A DNA stretch of 64,000 nt, taken from contig NZ_CP042239.1 of NCBI RefSeq assembly GCF_007833215.1, positions 2,602,001 to 2,666,000 on the forward strand, given 5' to 3'. Origin of the DNA: Sphingomonas suaedae (GTDB lineage Bacteria; Pseudomonadota; Alphaproteobacteria; Sphingomonadales; Sphingomonadaceae). Position 1 is the stretch's first letter. Each line of letters starts with the position of its first letter. The translations under genes and the position numbers were made by a program. Shown piece after piece: positions 16,140-24,476 of the stretch. The notes beneath the pieces are model-generated. The model was not told the DNA's origin. It ran no database searches and was given only the letters and a program-made list of their open reading frames with translations.

Positions 16140-17042
16140 ATGCAAACCAGCGTCGACCATCTTCCATCGACCAAGCAGCGCGAGCTGGAGCGCATCGTCC
16201 AGATTTTGTTTGCCGAGTTCGAGGACGCGACCGCGCTCGCTACGCAGAAGTGGAAGAAGCAGGGACGCATCCTCAAGGTTATCCTGTACGGCTCCTACGC
16301 GCGGGGCGACTGGGTCGAGGATCCGGTCGGGGGCTATTATTCCGACTATGATATTCTGGTCGTTGTCAGCGACGACCGGCTCACCGACCCGGTAGAATAT
16401 TGGGCAAAGGCGGATGATCATTTTGTCCGCGAGGTGACCATCTCCAAGCGGATCAGCGCGCCGGTCGCGTTCATCGTTCACAGCCTTGCGGATGTGAACG
16501 ATCAGCTGATGCGCGGTCGCCCGTTTTTCATCGACGCGATCGAGCAAGGCGTCGTGCTCTACGAGGCAGACGGCTATCCCTTTGCGACGCCCCAACCGCT
16601 CACCGAAGAAGCGGCCAGAGCCGAGGCGCAAAAGTACTTTGATGAGTGGTTTCCCGCCGCAACGAAGCGCTTCGAGGGCGCCCGCTTCTATATGGAGAAG
16701 GGCTACTTCAAGGACGCTGCATTCGATCTCCACCAGACCGCTGAGCGTCTTTACCACTGCGTGCTGCTGACCCTAACGCTGTACAGCCCCAAATCGCACA
16801 AGCTGAACTTTTTGCGCGCGCAGGCAGAGCCGCTCATCCACGAGCTGATCGCCGTCTGGCCGCGCGACACCAAGTTTGCGCGGCGTTGCTTTGAACTACT
16901 TCAGCAGGCCTATGTGAATGCGCGCTATTCGCCGCACTACAAGATAGCGCCGGAGGAGCTGGATTGGCTCGCGGAACGCGTAGAGCTTTTGCAGAAGACC
17001 GTTCGCGACGTTTGCGAACGGCGGCTCGCGCCGCGCGACTGA
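16140..17042 (+). CDS. Nucleotidyltransferase-HEPN fusion protein
   Basis: This 300-residue protein joins two domains that usually form a toxin-antitoxin pair. The N-terminal minimal nucleotidyltransferase has GSYARGDW at residues 51-58 and the metal-binding SDYDILVV at 68-75. The C-terminal HEPN domain spans about 150-290 (FEGARFYMEKGYFKDAAFDL, then HQTAERLYHCVL, later AYVNARYSPHYKI). The usual HEPN RNase motif Rx4-6H is not clearly present; the closest is RYSPH. Fused forms of this type are known and may be self-neutralising. It is a single gene, 70 bp after the sigma-like gene. Confidence 0.78.
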   Translation: MQTSVDHLPSTKQRELERIVQILFAEFEDATALATQKWKKQGRILKVILYGSYARGDWVEDPVGGYYSDYDILVVVSDDRLTDPVEYWAKADDHFVREVTISKRISAPVAFIVHSLADVNDQLMRGRPFFIDAIEQGVVLYEADGYPFATPQPLTEEAARAEAQKYFDEWFPAATKRFEGARFYMEKGYFKDAAFDLHQTAERLYHCVLLTLTLYSPKSHKLNFLRAQAEPLIHELIAVWPRDTKFARRCFELLQQAYVNARYSPHYKIAPEELDWLAERVELLQKTVRDVCERRLAPRD

Positions 17043-17068
17043 TCGCGCGGCGCTCGCGTTTCAGCCCT

Positions 17069-17227
17069 TCAGGACCCCGCCCGTCGCAGCGCGTCCGCCA
17101 GCATTGCGGCGAACGCTTCCTCTGCCTGTGTGCGGGCGCTCTGGTCCTTCGCTGTCAGGTCGCGGCGGACCCATTCCGGCGCGCGCTTGAGAAAGGCGAG
17201 GATCGTCGCTTCGAGGTCTTCGGTCAT
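17069..17227 (-). CDS. Small hypothetical protein downstream of traD
   Basis: This 52-residue acidic helical protein reads MTEDLEATILAFLKRAPEWV and then RRDLTAKDQSARTQAEEAF. It starts 7 bp after the TraD-like stop, on the same strand, so it is the last gene of the traC-traD group. No family is recognised. The start at ATG 17227 was chosen because the frame upstream reads through non-conserved sequence. Confidence 0.55.
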   Translation of the reverse strand: MTEDLEATILAFLKRAPEWVRRDLTAKDQSARTQAEEAFAAMLADALRRAGS

Positions 17228-17234
17228 CGGCGGG

Positions 17235-17516
17235 CTATGCGCGGGGTTCGCGCTCGGGAGCAAGTGTGTCGAACGCCCGCTTGCCGCGCCGCCACCAAAG
17301 CAGCAGCGCTTTGTCCCGATCCTCGCTGCGCAACCTGGCTGCCGCATCAACGAGCAATCCGAAGATCACTGCGCGATCGTCATCAGTAAGCTCGATCAGC
17401 CCGGCCTTGGCGACGAGCCCGCCAAGTTCGATCAGCTGACGCGTTCGCTCGCGGCGCTTCACCACCCAGTCCCGCTTGTCATCGCGCGCGATCCTGGCGC
17501 TGCGGCGGTTGCGCAT
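17235..17516 (-). CDS. traD: TraD-like conjugal transfer protein
   Basis: This 93-residue basic protein resembles the small TraD of Ti-type transfer systems (unrelated to the F-plasmid coupling protein TraD). The characteristic segment is KRRERTRQLIELGGLVAKAG followed by LIELTDDDRAVIFGLLVDAA. Start ATG 17516 lies inside the TraC-like gene (38-bp overlap). Position divergent from traA and next to the candidate oriT matches the Ti-plasmid arrangement. Confidence 0.75.
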   Translation of the reverse strand: MRNRRSARIARDDKRDWVVKRRERTRQLIELGGLVAKAGLIELTDDDRAVIFGLLVDAAARLRSEDRDKALLLWWRRGKRAFDTLAPEREPRA

Positions 17517-17802
17517 CGCTGTGGTTCGTCGAAGCGCCGCGCGTGTCGCTGCCAGCGCTCCCGCGAGCCTTGCGCGATCCTTGAAAGAAGGTCGCGCCGC
17601 GCTTGCGCCAGCCCTCCTTTGTAGTCGCATCGTTGGACTCCACAGCGGCGAGCAGAACGCCTGCCAGTTGCTCGACCGGCAGGCTGTCGGCACCGGTCGC
17701 CACTACCAGCTCGCCGAGTTGGTGCAGGCGCCGCTCCTTGAGCAGCTTCGTCTTCTCGTCGAGCGCCTTCAGTTCCGAATCATAGTCGCGGGGTTTGCGC
17801 AT
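17479..17802 (-). CDS. traC: TraC-like conjugal transfer protein
   Basis: This 107-residue protein begins MRKPRDYDSELKALDEKTKL and continues LKERRLHQLGELVVATGADS, a pattern shared with the small TraC proteins of Ti-type relaxosomes, with a coiled-coil-like N-terminus. I chose ATG 17802 because GAGGAGG lies 5 nt upstream; the frame could also start at 17823. It is divergent from traA across the candidate oriT, and overlaps traD. The C-terminus is rich in Ser, Gln and Arg and looks disordered. Confidence 0.75.
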   Translation of the reverse strand: MRKPRDYDSELKALDEKTKLLKERRLHQLGELVVATGADSLPVEQLAGVLLAAVESNDATTKEGWRKRGATFFQGSRKARGSAGSDTRGASTNHSDAQPPQRQDRAR

Positions 17803-17910
17803 CACACCCTCCTCAATTGTCATTGTGGAATGCCTCAGTTAGGTACTGTGTCGATCATCGCAAACGTCGTGAAATATCTTGGGACAACTATTTCCCGAGA
17901 AAGATGAATT

Positions 17911-17950
17911 CTTTCGAGGGCGCGCTTATACGTTGTACCAACGTCGCTTA
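17911..17950 (+). other. Candidate origin of transfer (Ti/MOBQ type)
   Basis: Between the divergent traC and traA genes, the sequence GGGCGCGCTTATACGTTG (17918-17935) resembles the nic region of Ti-plasmid oriTs. It is followed by TACCAACGTCGC, giving a perfect inverted repeat ACGTTG-TAC-CAACGT at 17930-17944. Position and sequence both fit a MOBQ oriT. The nick site is inferred, not shown. Confidence 0.7.
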
Positions 17951-17973
17951 TTTAGTGTATGTGGATTGCCGTC

Positions 17974-20790
17974 ATGGCGATCTACCATTTCTCGGCCAAG
18001 GTCATCTCGCGCGCTGCCGGATCATCGGCGCTGGCGTCTGCGGCGTATCGCTCGGCTTCGCGGCTGCACGACCAGCGGCTCGATCGGCACCATGACTTCT
18101 CGAACAAGGCTGGCGTCGTCCATTCCGAGGTGATGCTGCCCGATGGCGCGCCGGAGCACCTCTCCGACCGCGAGCAGCTGTGGAACGCGGTCGAGGTCGC
18201 CGAGCTGCGCAAGGACGCGCAGCTTGCCCGCGAGATCGAGTTCGCGATTCCTCGAGAGATGTCCAAGGAACAGGGCATTAAACTCGCCCGCGACTTCGTC
18301 CGTGACGAGTTCGTTGATCGCGGGATGATCGCCGATCTCAATGTGCATTGGGATATCGGTGCCGACGGCCTCGCCAAGCCACATGCGCACGTAATGCTCA
18401 CCATGCGCGAGGTGGGCGAGGAAGGGTTCGGCAAGAAGAACCGCGACTGGAACCGCACCGATCTGCTCGAGAAATGGCGCGAGCGCTGGAGCGAGCACGT
18501 TAACGAACGGCTCGCCCAGTTGGATATCGACGCGCGGATCGATCATCGGTCCTTGGAAGCGCAGGGCATCGACCTTGAGCCACAGCACAAGATCGGCCCG
18601 GCAGCGTCGCGGATGGCGGCGCAGGACCTGGAGTCCGAGCGCGCCGCCGAGCATCTCGAAATCGCGCGCTCCAATGGCGACAAGATCATCGCCCACCCGG
18701 GCCTGGCGCTCGACGCGATCACGCGCACACAGGCAACCTTCACGACGCGTGACCTCGCGATGTTCGCGCATCGGCATAGCGACGGGAAAGACCAGTTCGA
18801 CCGCGTGATGGCTGCTGTGCGCGGCGCGCCTGAGCTGGTCGCACTCGGCAAGGACGGGCGTGGTGAGGATCGCTTCACCAGCCGCGACATGATCGAGACC
18901 GAGCAGCGGCTCGAACGCGCGACCAGCGTCCTGGCAAATCGCGACCGGCACACCGTCGCCGAGCGCCATCGCGATATAGCTATGGCGCGCGCAGCGGCGC
19001 GTGGCATGTTCCTGTCGCCCGAGCAGCGCAGCGCGTTCGAGCACGTCACCGATGCGAAGGGGTTGGGTGTCGTCGTTGGGTGCGCGGGCACGGGCAAATC
19101 TGCGATGCTCGGCGTCGCGCGCGAGGCTTGGGAAAGCGCGGGCTATTCGGTGCACGGCATCGCGCTATCCGGCATTGCTACTGAGAATCTGGAAAGCGGA
19201 TCGGGCATCGCGTCACGCACCATCGCGGGCCTGGAACATCAATGGGCGCAGGATCGCGAGCTGCTTACCAGCCGCGACGTGCTGGTGATCGACGAAGCCG
19301 GGATGATCGGTACGCGGCAGATGGAGCGTGTTATCTCCGAGGCCGAGAAGCGGGGTGCCAAGGTCGTGCTGGTCGGCGATCCGGAGCAGCTCCAGGCGAT
19401 CGAGGCGGGCGCGGCGTTCCGCGCCACTGCCGAGCGGCACGGCAGCGTTGAGATCACCCAGATCCGCCGCCAGCGCGAGGACTGGCAGCGCGATGCCACC
19501 CGGCAGCTGGCGACCGGGCGAACCGCCGAAGCGATCGAGGCGTACGACCAGCATGGCAACATTTATGTTGCCGAGAGTCGCGACGAAGCGCGTAGCAATC
19601 TGGTCGATCGCTGGGATCGGGATCGTGCCGCGTCACCAGGTGCGACGCGCATCATTCTCACCCACACCAATGACGAGGTCCGCGAACTCAACATCGCTGC
19701 GCGCGAGCGGCTTCGCGCTGGTGGTGAACTCGGCGAGGACGTCGCTATCCGCACCGAGCGCGGCGGACGGGAATTCGCCACCGGTGACCGGGTGATGTTC
19801 CTCAAGAATGAGCGCGGCGTTGGCGTGAAGAACGGCACGCTCGGAACCGTTGAGACGGTAACGCGAAGCAGAATGGCGGTGATGCTGGACGATGGGCGCT
19901 CGGTCGCATTTGACGTGAAGGACTATGCGGATATCGATCACGGCTACGCCGCGACTGTGCATAAGGCGCAGGGTGTGACGGTCGATCGCGTGCATGTGCT
20001 GGCGACGCCAGGACTAGACCGGCACGCCGCCTATGTCGCGCTATCGAGGCATCGCGATCACGTCGATTTTCACTACGGGCGCGACGACTTCGCCGATCGC
20101 GGAAAGCTGGTCCGCGCGCTGTCGCGAGAACGCGGGAAAGACATGGCTTCGGACTACACCCGAGCGCCCGAACCGGCGGCGGCAAAGCCGGTGCTATCGC
20201 GCAGCCGGTTCGCTGGCTTGAAGCTCAAGCCGATCTCAGTTGAGCGGCAGGTGACGCCGCTCGAAATGGCGGTCGAAAGATATGGGCGGGCCGCCGCAGA
20301 TATCGTGCGGATGCGCCGGATGAACCTTGGCGTGCTGGAGCATCAGAAGCTCGCGTTCACCGAGGCGGGACGCGCACTCGATTCTATCCAGCGCGATGGC
20401 GCGAAGGATTTGCGCAGCGCGATGAACGCCAAACCTGAGCTGATCGAACAGGTGGCTAACGGAAAGACCGCTGCTGCGATCCGCGCCATGGCACTCGAAG
20501 CGGAAATCCGGATCGACACCGCGCAGCGTGCCGACCGTTTTGTCGCGGAGTGGCAGCAGAAGAGCCGAAAGCTTCAGGCCTTTAATCGCACCGGCGATTA
20601 CGAAGCGCTCCGTCGCACCCAGGACAGCATGGTTGGTATGGCGAAGAGCCTGCAACGCGACCCGCAGCTCGAGTCGCTGCTCCGAAATCGGGTCAAGGAC
20701 CTCGGAATCAGAAGCCCCAGCGGGGCTTCATTGTCTCATGATCTCCAGGGAATTCCCAGCCTCTGGCGCGGTCGGGGATTGGGGAGATAG
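17974..20790 (+). CDS. traA: MOBQ relaxase/helicase of Ti type
   Basis: This protein of about 938 residues nicks and unwinds DNA for conjugative transfer. The N-terminal MobA/MobL relaxase starts AIYHFSAKVISRAAGSSALA with a candidate nucleophile in SAAYRSA, and has the histidine motif KPHAHVML near residue 135. The helicase part is RecD/TraI-like, with Walker A GCAGTGKSAML near 370, Walker B VIDEAGMIG near 438, and the C-terminal GYAATVHKAQGVTVDRVHV near 655. I chose ATG 17974 (MAIYHF), 15 bp inside the longer frame. It is divergent from traC/traD and followed by a DUF6118 gene after 10 bp. It appears intact. Confidence 0.94.
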   Translation: MAIYHFSAKVISRAAGSSALASAAYRSASRLHDQRLDRHHDFSNKAGVVHSEVMLPDGAPEHLSDREQLWNAVEVAELRKDAQLAREIEFAIPREMSKEQGIKLARDFVRDEFVDRGMIADLNVHWDIGADGLAKPHAHVMLTMREVGEEGFGKKNRDWNRTDLLEKWRERWSEHVNERLAQLDIDARIDHRSLEAQGIDLEPQHKIGPAASRMAAQDLESERAAEHLEIARSNGDKIIAHPGLALDAITRTQATFTTRDLAMFAHRHSDGKDQFDRVMAAVRGAPELVALGKDGRGEDRFTSRDMIETEQRLERATSVLANRDRHTVAERHRDIAMARAAARGMFLSPEQRSAFEHVTDAKGLGVVVGCAGTGKSAMLGVAREAWESAGYSVHGIALSGIATENLESGSGIASRTIAGLEHQWAQDRELLTSRDVLVIDEAGMIGTRQMERVISEAEKRGAKVVLVGDPEQLQAIEAGAAFRATAERHGSVEITQIRRQREDWQRDATRQLATGRTAEAIEAYDQHGNIYVAESRDEARSNLVDRWDRDRAASPGATRIILTHTNDEVRELNIAARERLRAGGELGEDVAIRTERGGREFATGDRVMFLKNERGVGVKNGTLGTVETVTRSRMAVMLDDGRSVAFDVKDYADIDHGYAATVHKAQGVTVDRVHVLATPGLDRHAAYVALSRHRDHVDFHYGRDDFADRGKLVRALSRERGKDMASDYTRAPEPAAAKPVLSRSRFAGLKLKPISVERQVTPLEMAVERYGRAAADIVRMRRMNLGVLEHQKLAFTEAGRALDSIQRDGAKDLRSAMNAKPELIEQVANGKTAAAIRAMALEAEIRIDTAQRADRFVAEWQQKSRKLQAFNRTGDYEALRRTQDSMVGMAKSLQRDPQLESLLRNRVKDLGIRSPSGASLSHDLQGIPSLWRGRGLGR

Positions 20791-20800
20791 GCATGCAACT

Positions 20801-21382
20801 ATGACCGACCATCTCCCAGAATCCGCTCCGCCAGATGACATCGCAGAAGCCTTCGAAGCGTTGCGCGGCGAGGTCAGCCTCACGCGCCGCGCGGTTGAAG
20901 GTCTGACCGCAGCACGTGAGCGTGTGCCGGACTATGGCCCGACGCTGGGGCAAATGGCCCAGGCGCTGAAGCAGGCCACCGAGGGGATCGATCGCATCGA
21001 GCGGAGTCCTGCTGCCCGGCTATCACCTGCGGCGCTGGCCGACGAAATCCGCAAGGCGAGTGTTGAAGCGCGAGCCGAGGATCGCGCGCTGTTGCGTGAG
21101 GCGCGGGATGGGCTGACCCGATCCATCGGGCGCATCGATGGGGTCATCGACCGTGGGCAGGCGGCGGACCGCCAGCTGCGGCGGCTTATCTGGAGCGGTG
21201 TGGGCGGCGCACTGGGCGGCATCTTGTTGATGATGATCTTGCCAGGTGCGGTCGCGCGGTCGCTTCCTGCCAGCTGGCATGTACCCGAGTGGATGGCTGC
21301 CCGCACGATCGGGCTGGACCAACGAGCGGCGGGCGAGCGGATGATCGCCACCTCTGAAAAGTCAGACGCTGAAGGCAATTAG
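20801..21382 (+). CDS. DUF6118-like membrane protein downstream of traA
   Basis: This 193-residue protein has a helical, coiled-coil-prone N-terminal two-thirds (SLTRRAVEGLTAARERV, LGQMAQALKQATEGIDRIER) and one membrane segment near residues 128-150 (LIWSGVGGALGGILLMMILP). This fits the DUF6118 family found after traA in sphingomonad mobile elements. Start ATG 20801 is preceded by GGGGAGAT. A role in transfer is likely from position only. Confidence 0.72.
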   Translation: MTDHLPESAPPDDIAEAFEALRGEVSLTRRAVEGLTAARERVPDYGPTLGQMAQALKQATEGIDRIERSPAARLSPAALADEIRKASVEARAEDRALLREARDGLTRSIGRIDGVIDRGQAADRQLRRLIWSGVGGALGGILLMMILPGAVARSLPASWHVPEWMAARTIGLDQRAAGERMIATSEKSDAEGN

Positions 21383-21723
21383 GCGTCCTAATCTCAGCCG
21401 TTCAGCTTGACTCTGCCCGATCCTGAAACCTGCCGTCCGCTCGCCCGCCCTGACCGCCCGCCGGAGTGGCCGGCTTTGGGACTTAGCGCGCTGTCCGGTG
21501 TTGAACGTTGGGCCGAGGAAAACACACGTTCCGAGTTTGGTCTAACGGCAGCTTTGGCAGCAGCGGATGGGACATACCGACTGTTGCTTTCGCAAACAGA
21601 AGCCAGGGAATCGCTGTATTCGTAACATCTAGGCCACCAGCGCTCCCCCCACATCGGTTAAGCTGGATCAGGCTGGCCACAATATTGCGCGACTATCTGG
21701 AGCTTGAGATACGCGCTAGACAG
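21383..21723. other. Intergenic, no gene supported
   Basis: About 340 bp between the end of the mobilisation genes and the defence genes. A 72-codon plus-strand frame at 21407 has no recognised similarity or good start and I do not call it. The stretch marks the change from the transfer module to the defence cargo. Confidence 0.4.
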
Positions 21724-22845
21724 CTACATGCCCCCGGTGGAAACGTTGAGCACGAAATCAGCACGCTGCTGGTCTTCGGCAGAGATCACATATTGCGCAA
21801 AAGCCGGGCACTCGTCCGTCGACCGGTCAAGCAAACGCGAAAGCAGCTTCAGGCTGCGACGCTGCCGATCGGACAGCTCAGCCATGTCCTCAGCCAACTC
21901 GTCGAGCGGGGTTCGATTCACATAAGTGAAAAGCTTGCCCAAAAGGCCGGCGACCAGGTCCGAAAGCTGGACCCCTTCTTCTGATTGGGAATTGGCAAAT
22001 CGATAGTGGCGAAGCGGTACAGCGCCGTCACACAGGCCCAGCGCCTCAAGATAGGCCTCAATCTGCTTCTCATCGTCGAGGATATGGCGGGCATTCTTGA
22101 ACAGGCAGAGCCGGTTCGAGAAGAATGTCCCGAACCCGTCGATCAGGACATTCGGCGTTTCATCTTCTAGATACGGTAGGGCGTCAAGACCACGCGCTGC
22201 CTGCAACACGCCCTTCAGCATGTAGAAGGGGAAGTGCTCGAGCATATGTTCGCGATATTCCACGAGGTCGAGCAATTCGGCGACAAAGGCCGCTCGTCGC
22301 TCGCGCCCCACATCGGGGTAACTGTATCGCCCCAGAAGCTCGGCAGTCCCATCAACATCGTCGCGAAGCACCGTGTAGAGGCTGTCCTTGATCGGCAAAT
22401 GCATCGCGATGAGCCGTGGTTTGCCCATCTCCGTCAGGATAGAGTCCACGATATCGACGGTCGACCAATAAAGGACATCGGTCACCTGATAGTGGACGAG
22501 AAACCCCTGCGCCGTGAGCCAATCCAGAAATAGCTCGACCTTCTCGCACCCCAACAGCTCGCGAAACTCGCCCCCACCCAAATGCTTCAGCTTGATCTCC
22601 CTCGCTGACGGCTGAAGCCGAAAGACACGGCGCAGCTCTCCAAGATCGATGGGCCTGGGCAATCCGGGATGGACGATGCCGCCGAGCACGAAGCAGTCCG
22701 GCCTGCGAATGTTCATGCCGTCAGGCGTCAGGTGCAATTTGCGGACATTGTTCGTCTCGTCATAGTAGAACGTATAGACCTCATCGACATTCGAGAGGTC
22801 GTGAGCCGCAAGAATGGCGTCACGCAGGGGATTTACGTCGATCAT
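21724..22845 (-). CDS. DUF3800 protein (RNase H-like fold)
   Basis: This 373-residue protein matches DUF3800, a family with an RNase H-like fold. It has an acidic motif near the start, VYTFYYDETNN (residues 23-33), and the C-terminal motif EEGVQLSDLVAGLLGK near residue 300; these two ends bring together the usual acidic residues. The large middle contains IREIKLKHLGG-type basic segments. DUF3800 genes occur often in defence islands, but their substrate is not established. It is divergent from the NucS-like gene with only about 40 bp between starts, so the two probably share a control region. Confidence 0.8.
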   Translation of the reverse strand: MIDVNPLRDAILAAHDLSNVDEVYTFYYDETNNVRKLHLTPDGMNIRRPDCFVLGGIVHPGLPRPIDLGELRRVFRLQPSAREIKLKHLGGGEFRELLGCEKVELFLDWLTAQGFLVHYQVTDVLYWSTVDIVDSILTEMGKPRLIAMHLPIKDSLYTVLRDDVDGTAELLGRYSYPDVGRERRAAFVAELLDLVEYREHMLEHFPFYMLKGVLQAARGLDALPYLEDETPNVLIDGFGTFFSNRLCLFKNARHILDDEKQIEAYLEALGLCDGAVPLRHYRFANSQSEEGVQLSDLVAGLLGKLFTYVNRTPLDELAEDMAELSDRQRRSLKLLSRLLDRSTDECPAFAQYVISAEDQQRADFVLNVSTGGM

Positions 22846-22883
22846 CCTCTCTCGATAACGCTTTGTGCGCTAAGCACCGAGTC

Positions 22884-24464
22884 ATGACAGTCTCCCCCCC
22901 GGAGCATGATACGAAACCGGTCCTCGGGCTCTTCGCCAACGAGGCCGAGTTCCGCGATCATCTCGCTAGCCATCTCGATCTTGTCGCAGCCAGCCTGACG
23001 CTGCTCCAAACCGAATATGGCCTCGACAATCCGAACGGTACGGGCGGGCGTATCGACATCCTGGCGCGCGACGCCTTCGATCACGTCATCTGCATTGAGA
23101 TCAAGCGCAGCGACAACAGCGCACGCAGCACGCTCAACGAACTCGGCAAATATGTGACCCTCCTCGTCGAGCGTGACCGCGTGCCAAAGGAAATGATCCG
23201 CTGCATCGTTGTCTCGACCCATTGGAGTGAACTCCTCCTTCCGCTCTCCTATTTTGCCTATGCGAGCGGTGTCGATGTCACGGCGCTTCACGCAGTGGTC
23301 GAGGGTGATGCCATCATTCTGCGGCCCGTCGCACTCAAACCCCTGCAGTTTCTTCCTCAGCTCAGCCCGGACATGGATCTGATCCGTTTCGAAGCGGCCG
23401 ATCCGCGCCAGCGCTATGCCGATTTCATAGTGGCCCGCGCCGTGCAGATGCCGTTCGTGCGGCTCGCGCTTTTCCTCTTCGCAGCCAAGCCGACCTTGCC
23501 CGAAGGACGCCCGGCCTTTCCAATGGTCGTCTGCGTCTGGAGAGTGCCCGACGGACTGCATGAACGCATCGAGGCCGTGACGGGCAAGAAGATCGGGTCG
23601 CACTTCCCCTACGCAGCGCCGGGCTGGGAGCCCGAAGCCGATGCGAAAGACTGGATCGGTGACGTCCCCCACGAAGACTTGCCGGAATTCGCCCATGCCT
23701 GGACGCATGGCACCCCCGAAAAGCTGCAATCGCTCGACACGCACTATACGCTCGACCGGGTTATTCGGGTCGGAGACTGGCCTAGGATCGAGGCGATCAA
23801 CGACGACGCGAGATTGCTGAAAGCCGCCTTGGCTGTGTCGCCGCTCGGAGGGAGCGGACGCGCCAATCGCAACAGCTATCGCGTGATCGTCTCGCCGACC
23901 GTCGCAACATCATGGGCAATGGCGGTCGAGGGATTTCTCGACTTCATCGCATTTGAACCGCGCTGGCTGGCGGCGGCCCGCACCTATCTGGAGCAGCTTG
24001 TCGGGGCGAACATCAGCGTCGAACTGCACGCGTTCGACAAAAAGCATTTCCTCTATGCCGTCCATCAGGCGCGCTTCCACCCTGATGCGATGCTCGGCTA
24101 TTTTGAGATCGTCTGCCGCGCAGGCGATACCGTGTTTAACGGCTTGCATGGCTATTACACCTGGGATGGCAGCACATGCCCCGACGATGCAGAGGCCGCA
24201 GTCTACCGGACCTATGGCGACGAAGCCCGGGCTATGTTCGCGATCTGGAGTGCCGTCGATGTTGAGCGCTACGAGATCGCCAACGCCATCCACGGGTTCA
24301 TACCCGTGATCGACTGGCTCGACGAAACTGGCACCCTCAACGCAGGCCGGCCGGCCTTCCGACACACGTTGCAGGACTTTGTCAGGGCAAATCCGGACTA
24401 TTGCGCGCAGATTTCTGCGGTTCTCGGGCGCTGCGGCGAATTACCAACCGACTCATCCGCTTGA
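22884..24464 (+). CDS. NucS/DUF91-like endonuclease domain protein
   Basis: This protein of about 526 residues carries an N-terminal PD-(D/E)XK nuclease of the NucS (DUF91) type. The motif reads GGRIDILARD, then VICIEIKRSDNSARSTLNEL and GKYV, giving the acidic residue, the ExK pair and the trailing helix. The remaining 400 residues have no recognised domain; a similar layout appears in large NucS-domain proteins of unknown function. I chose ATG 22884 (MTVSPPEHDTKP); the frame can open at TTG 22863. It is divergent from the DUF3800 gene. The stop is 12 bp from the convergent nuclease-like gene. Defence function is inferred from position. Confidence 0.72.
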   Translation: MTVSPPEHDTKPVLGLFANEAEFRDHLASHLDLVAASLTLLQTEYGLDNPNGTGGRIDILARDAFDHVICIEIKRSDNSARSTLNELGKYVTLLVERDRVPKEMIRCIVVSTHWSELLLPLSYFAYASGVDVTALHAVVEGDAIILRPVALKPLQFLPQLSPDMDLIRFEAADPRQRYADFIVARAVQMPFVRLALFLFAAKPTLPEGRPAFPMVVCVWRVPDGLHERIEAVTGKKIGSHFPYAAPGWEPEADAKDWIGDVPHEDLPEFAHAWTHGTPEKLQSLDTHYTLDRVIRVGDWPRIEAINDDARLLKAALAVSPLGGSGRANRNSYRVIVSPTVATSWAMAVEGFLDFIAFEPRWLAAARTYLEQLVGANISVELHAFDKKHFLYAVHQARFHPDAMLGYFEIVCRAGDTVFNGLHGYYTWDGSTCPDDAEAAVYRTYGDEARAMFAIWSAVDVERYEIANAIHGFIPVIDWLDETGTLNAGRPAFRHTLQDFVRANPDYCAQISAVLGRCGELPTDSSA

Positions 24465-24476
24465 CGCCGATTGGGA

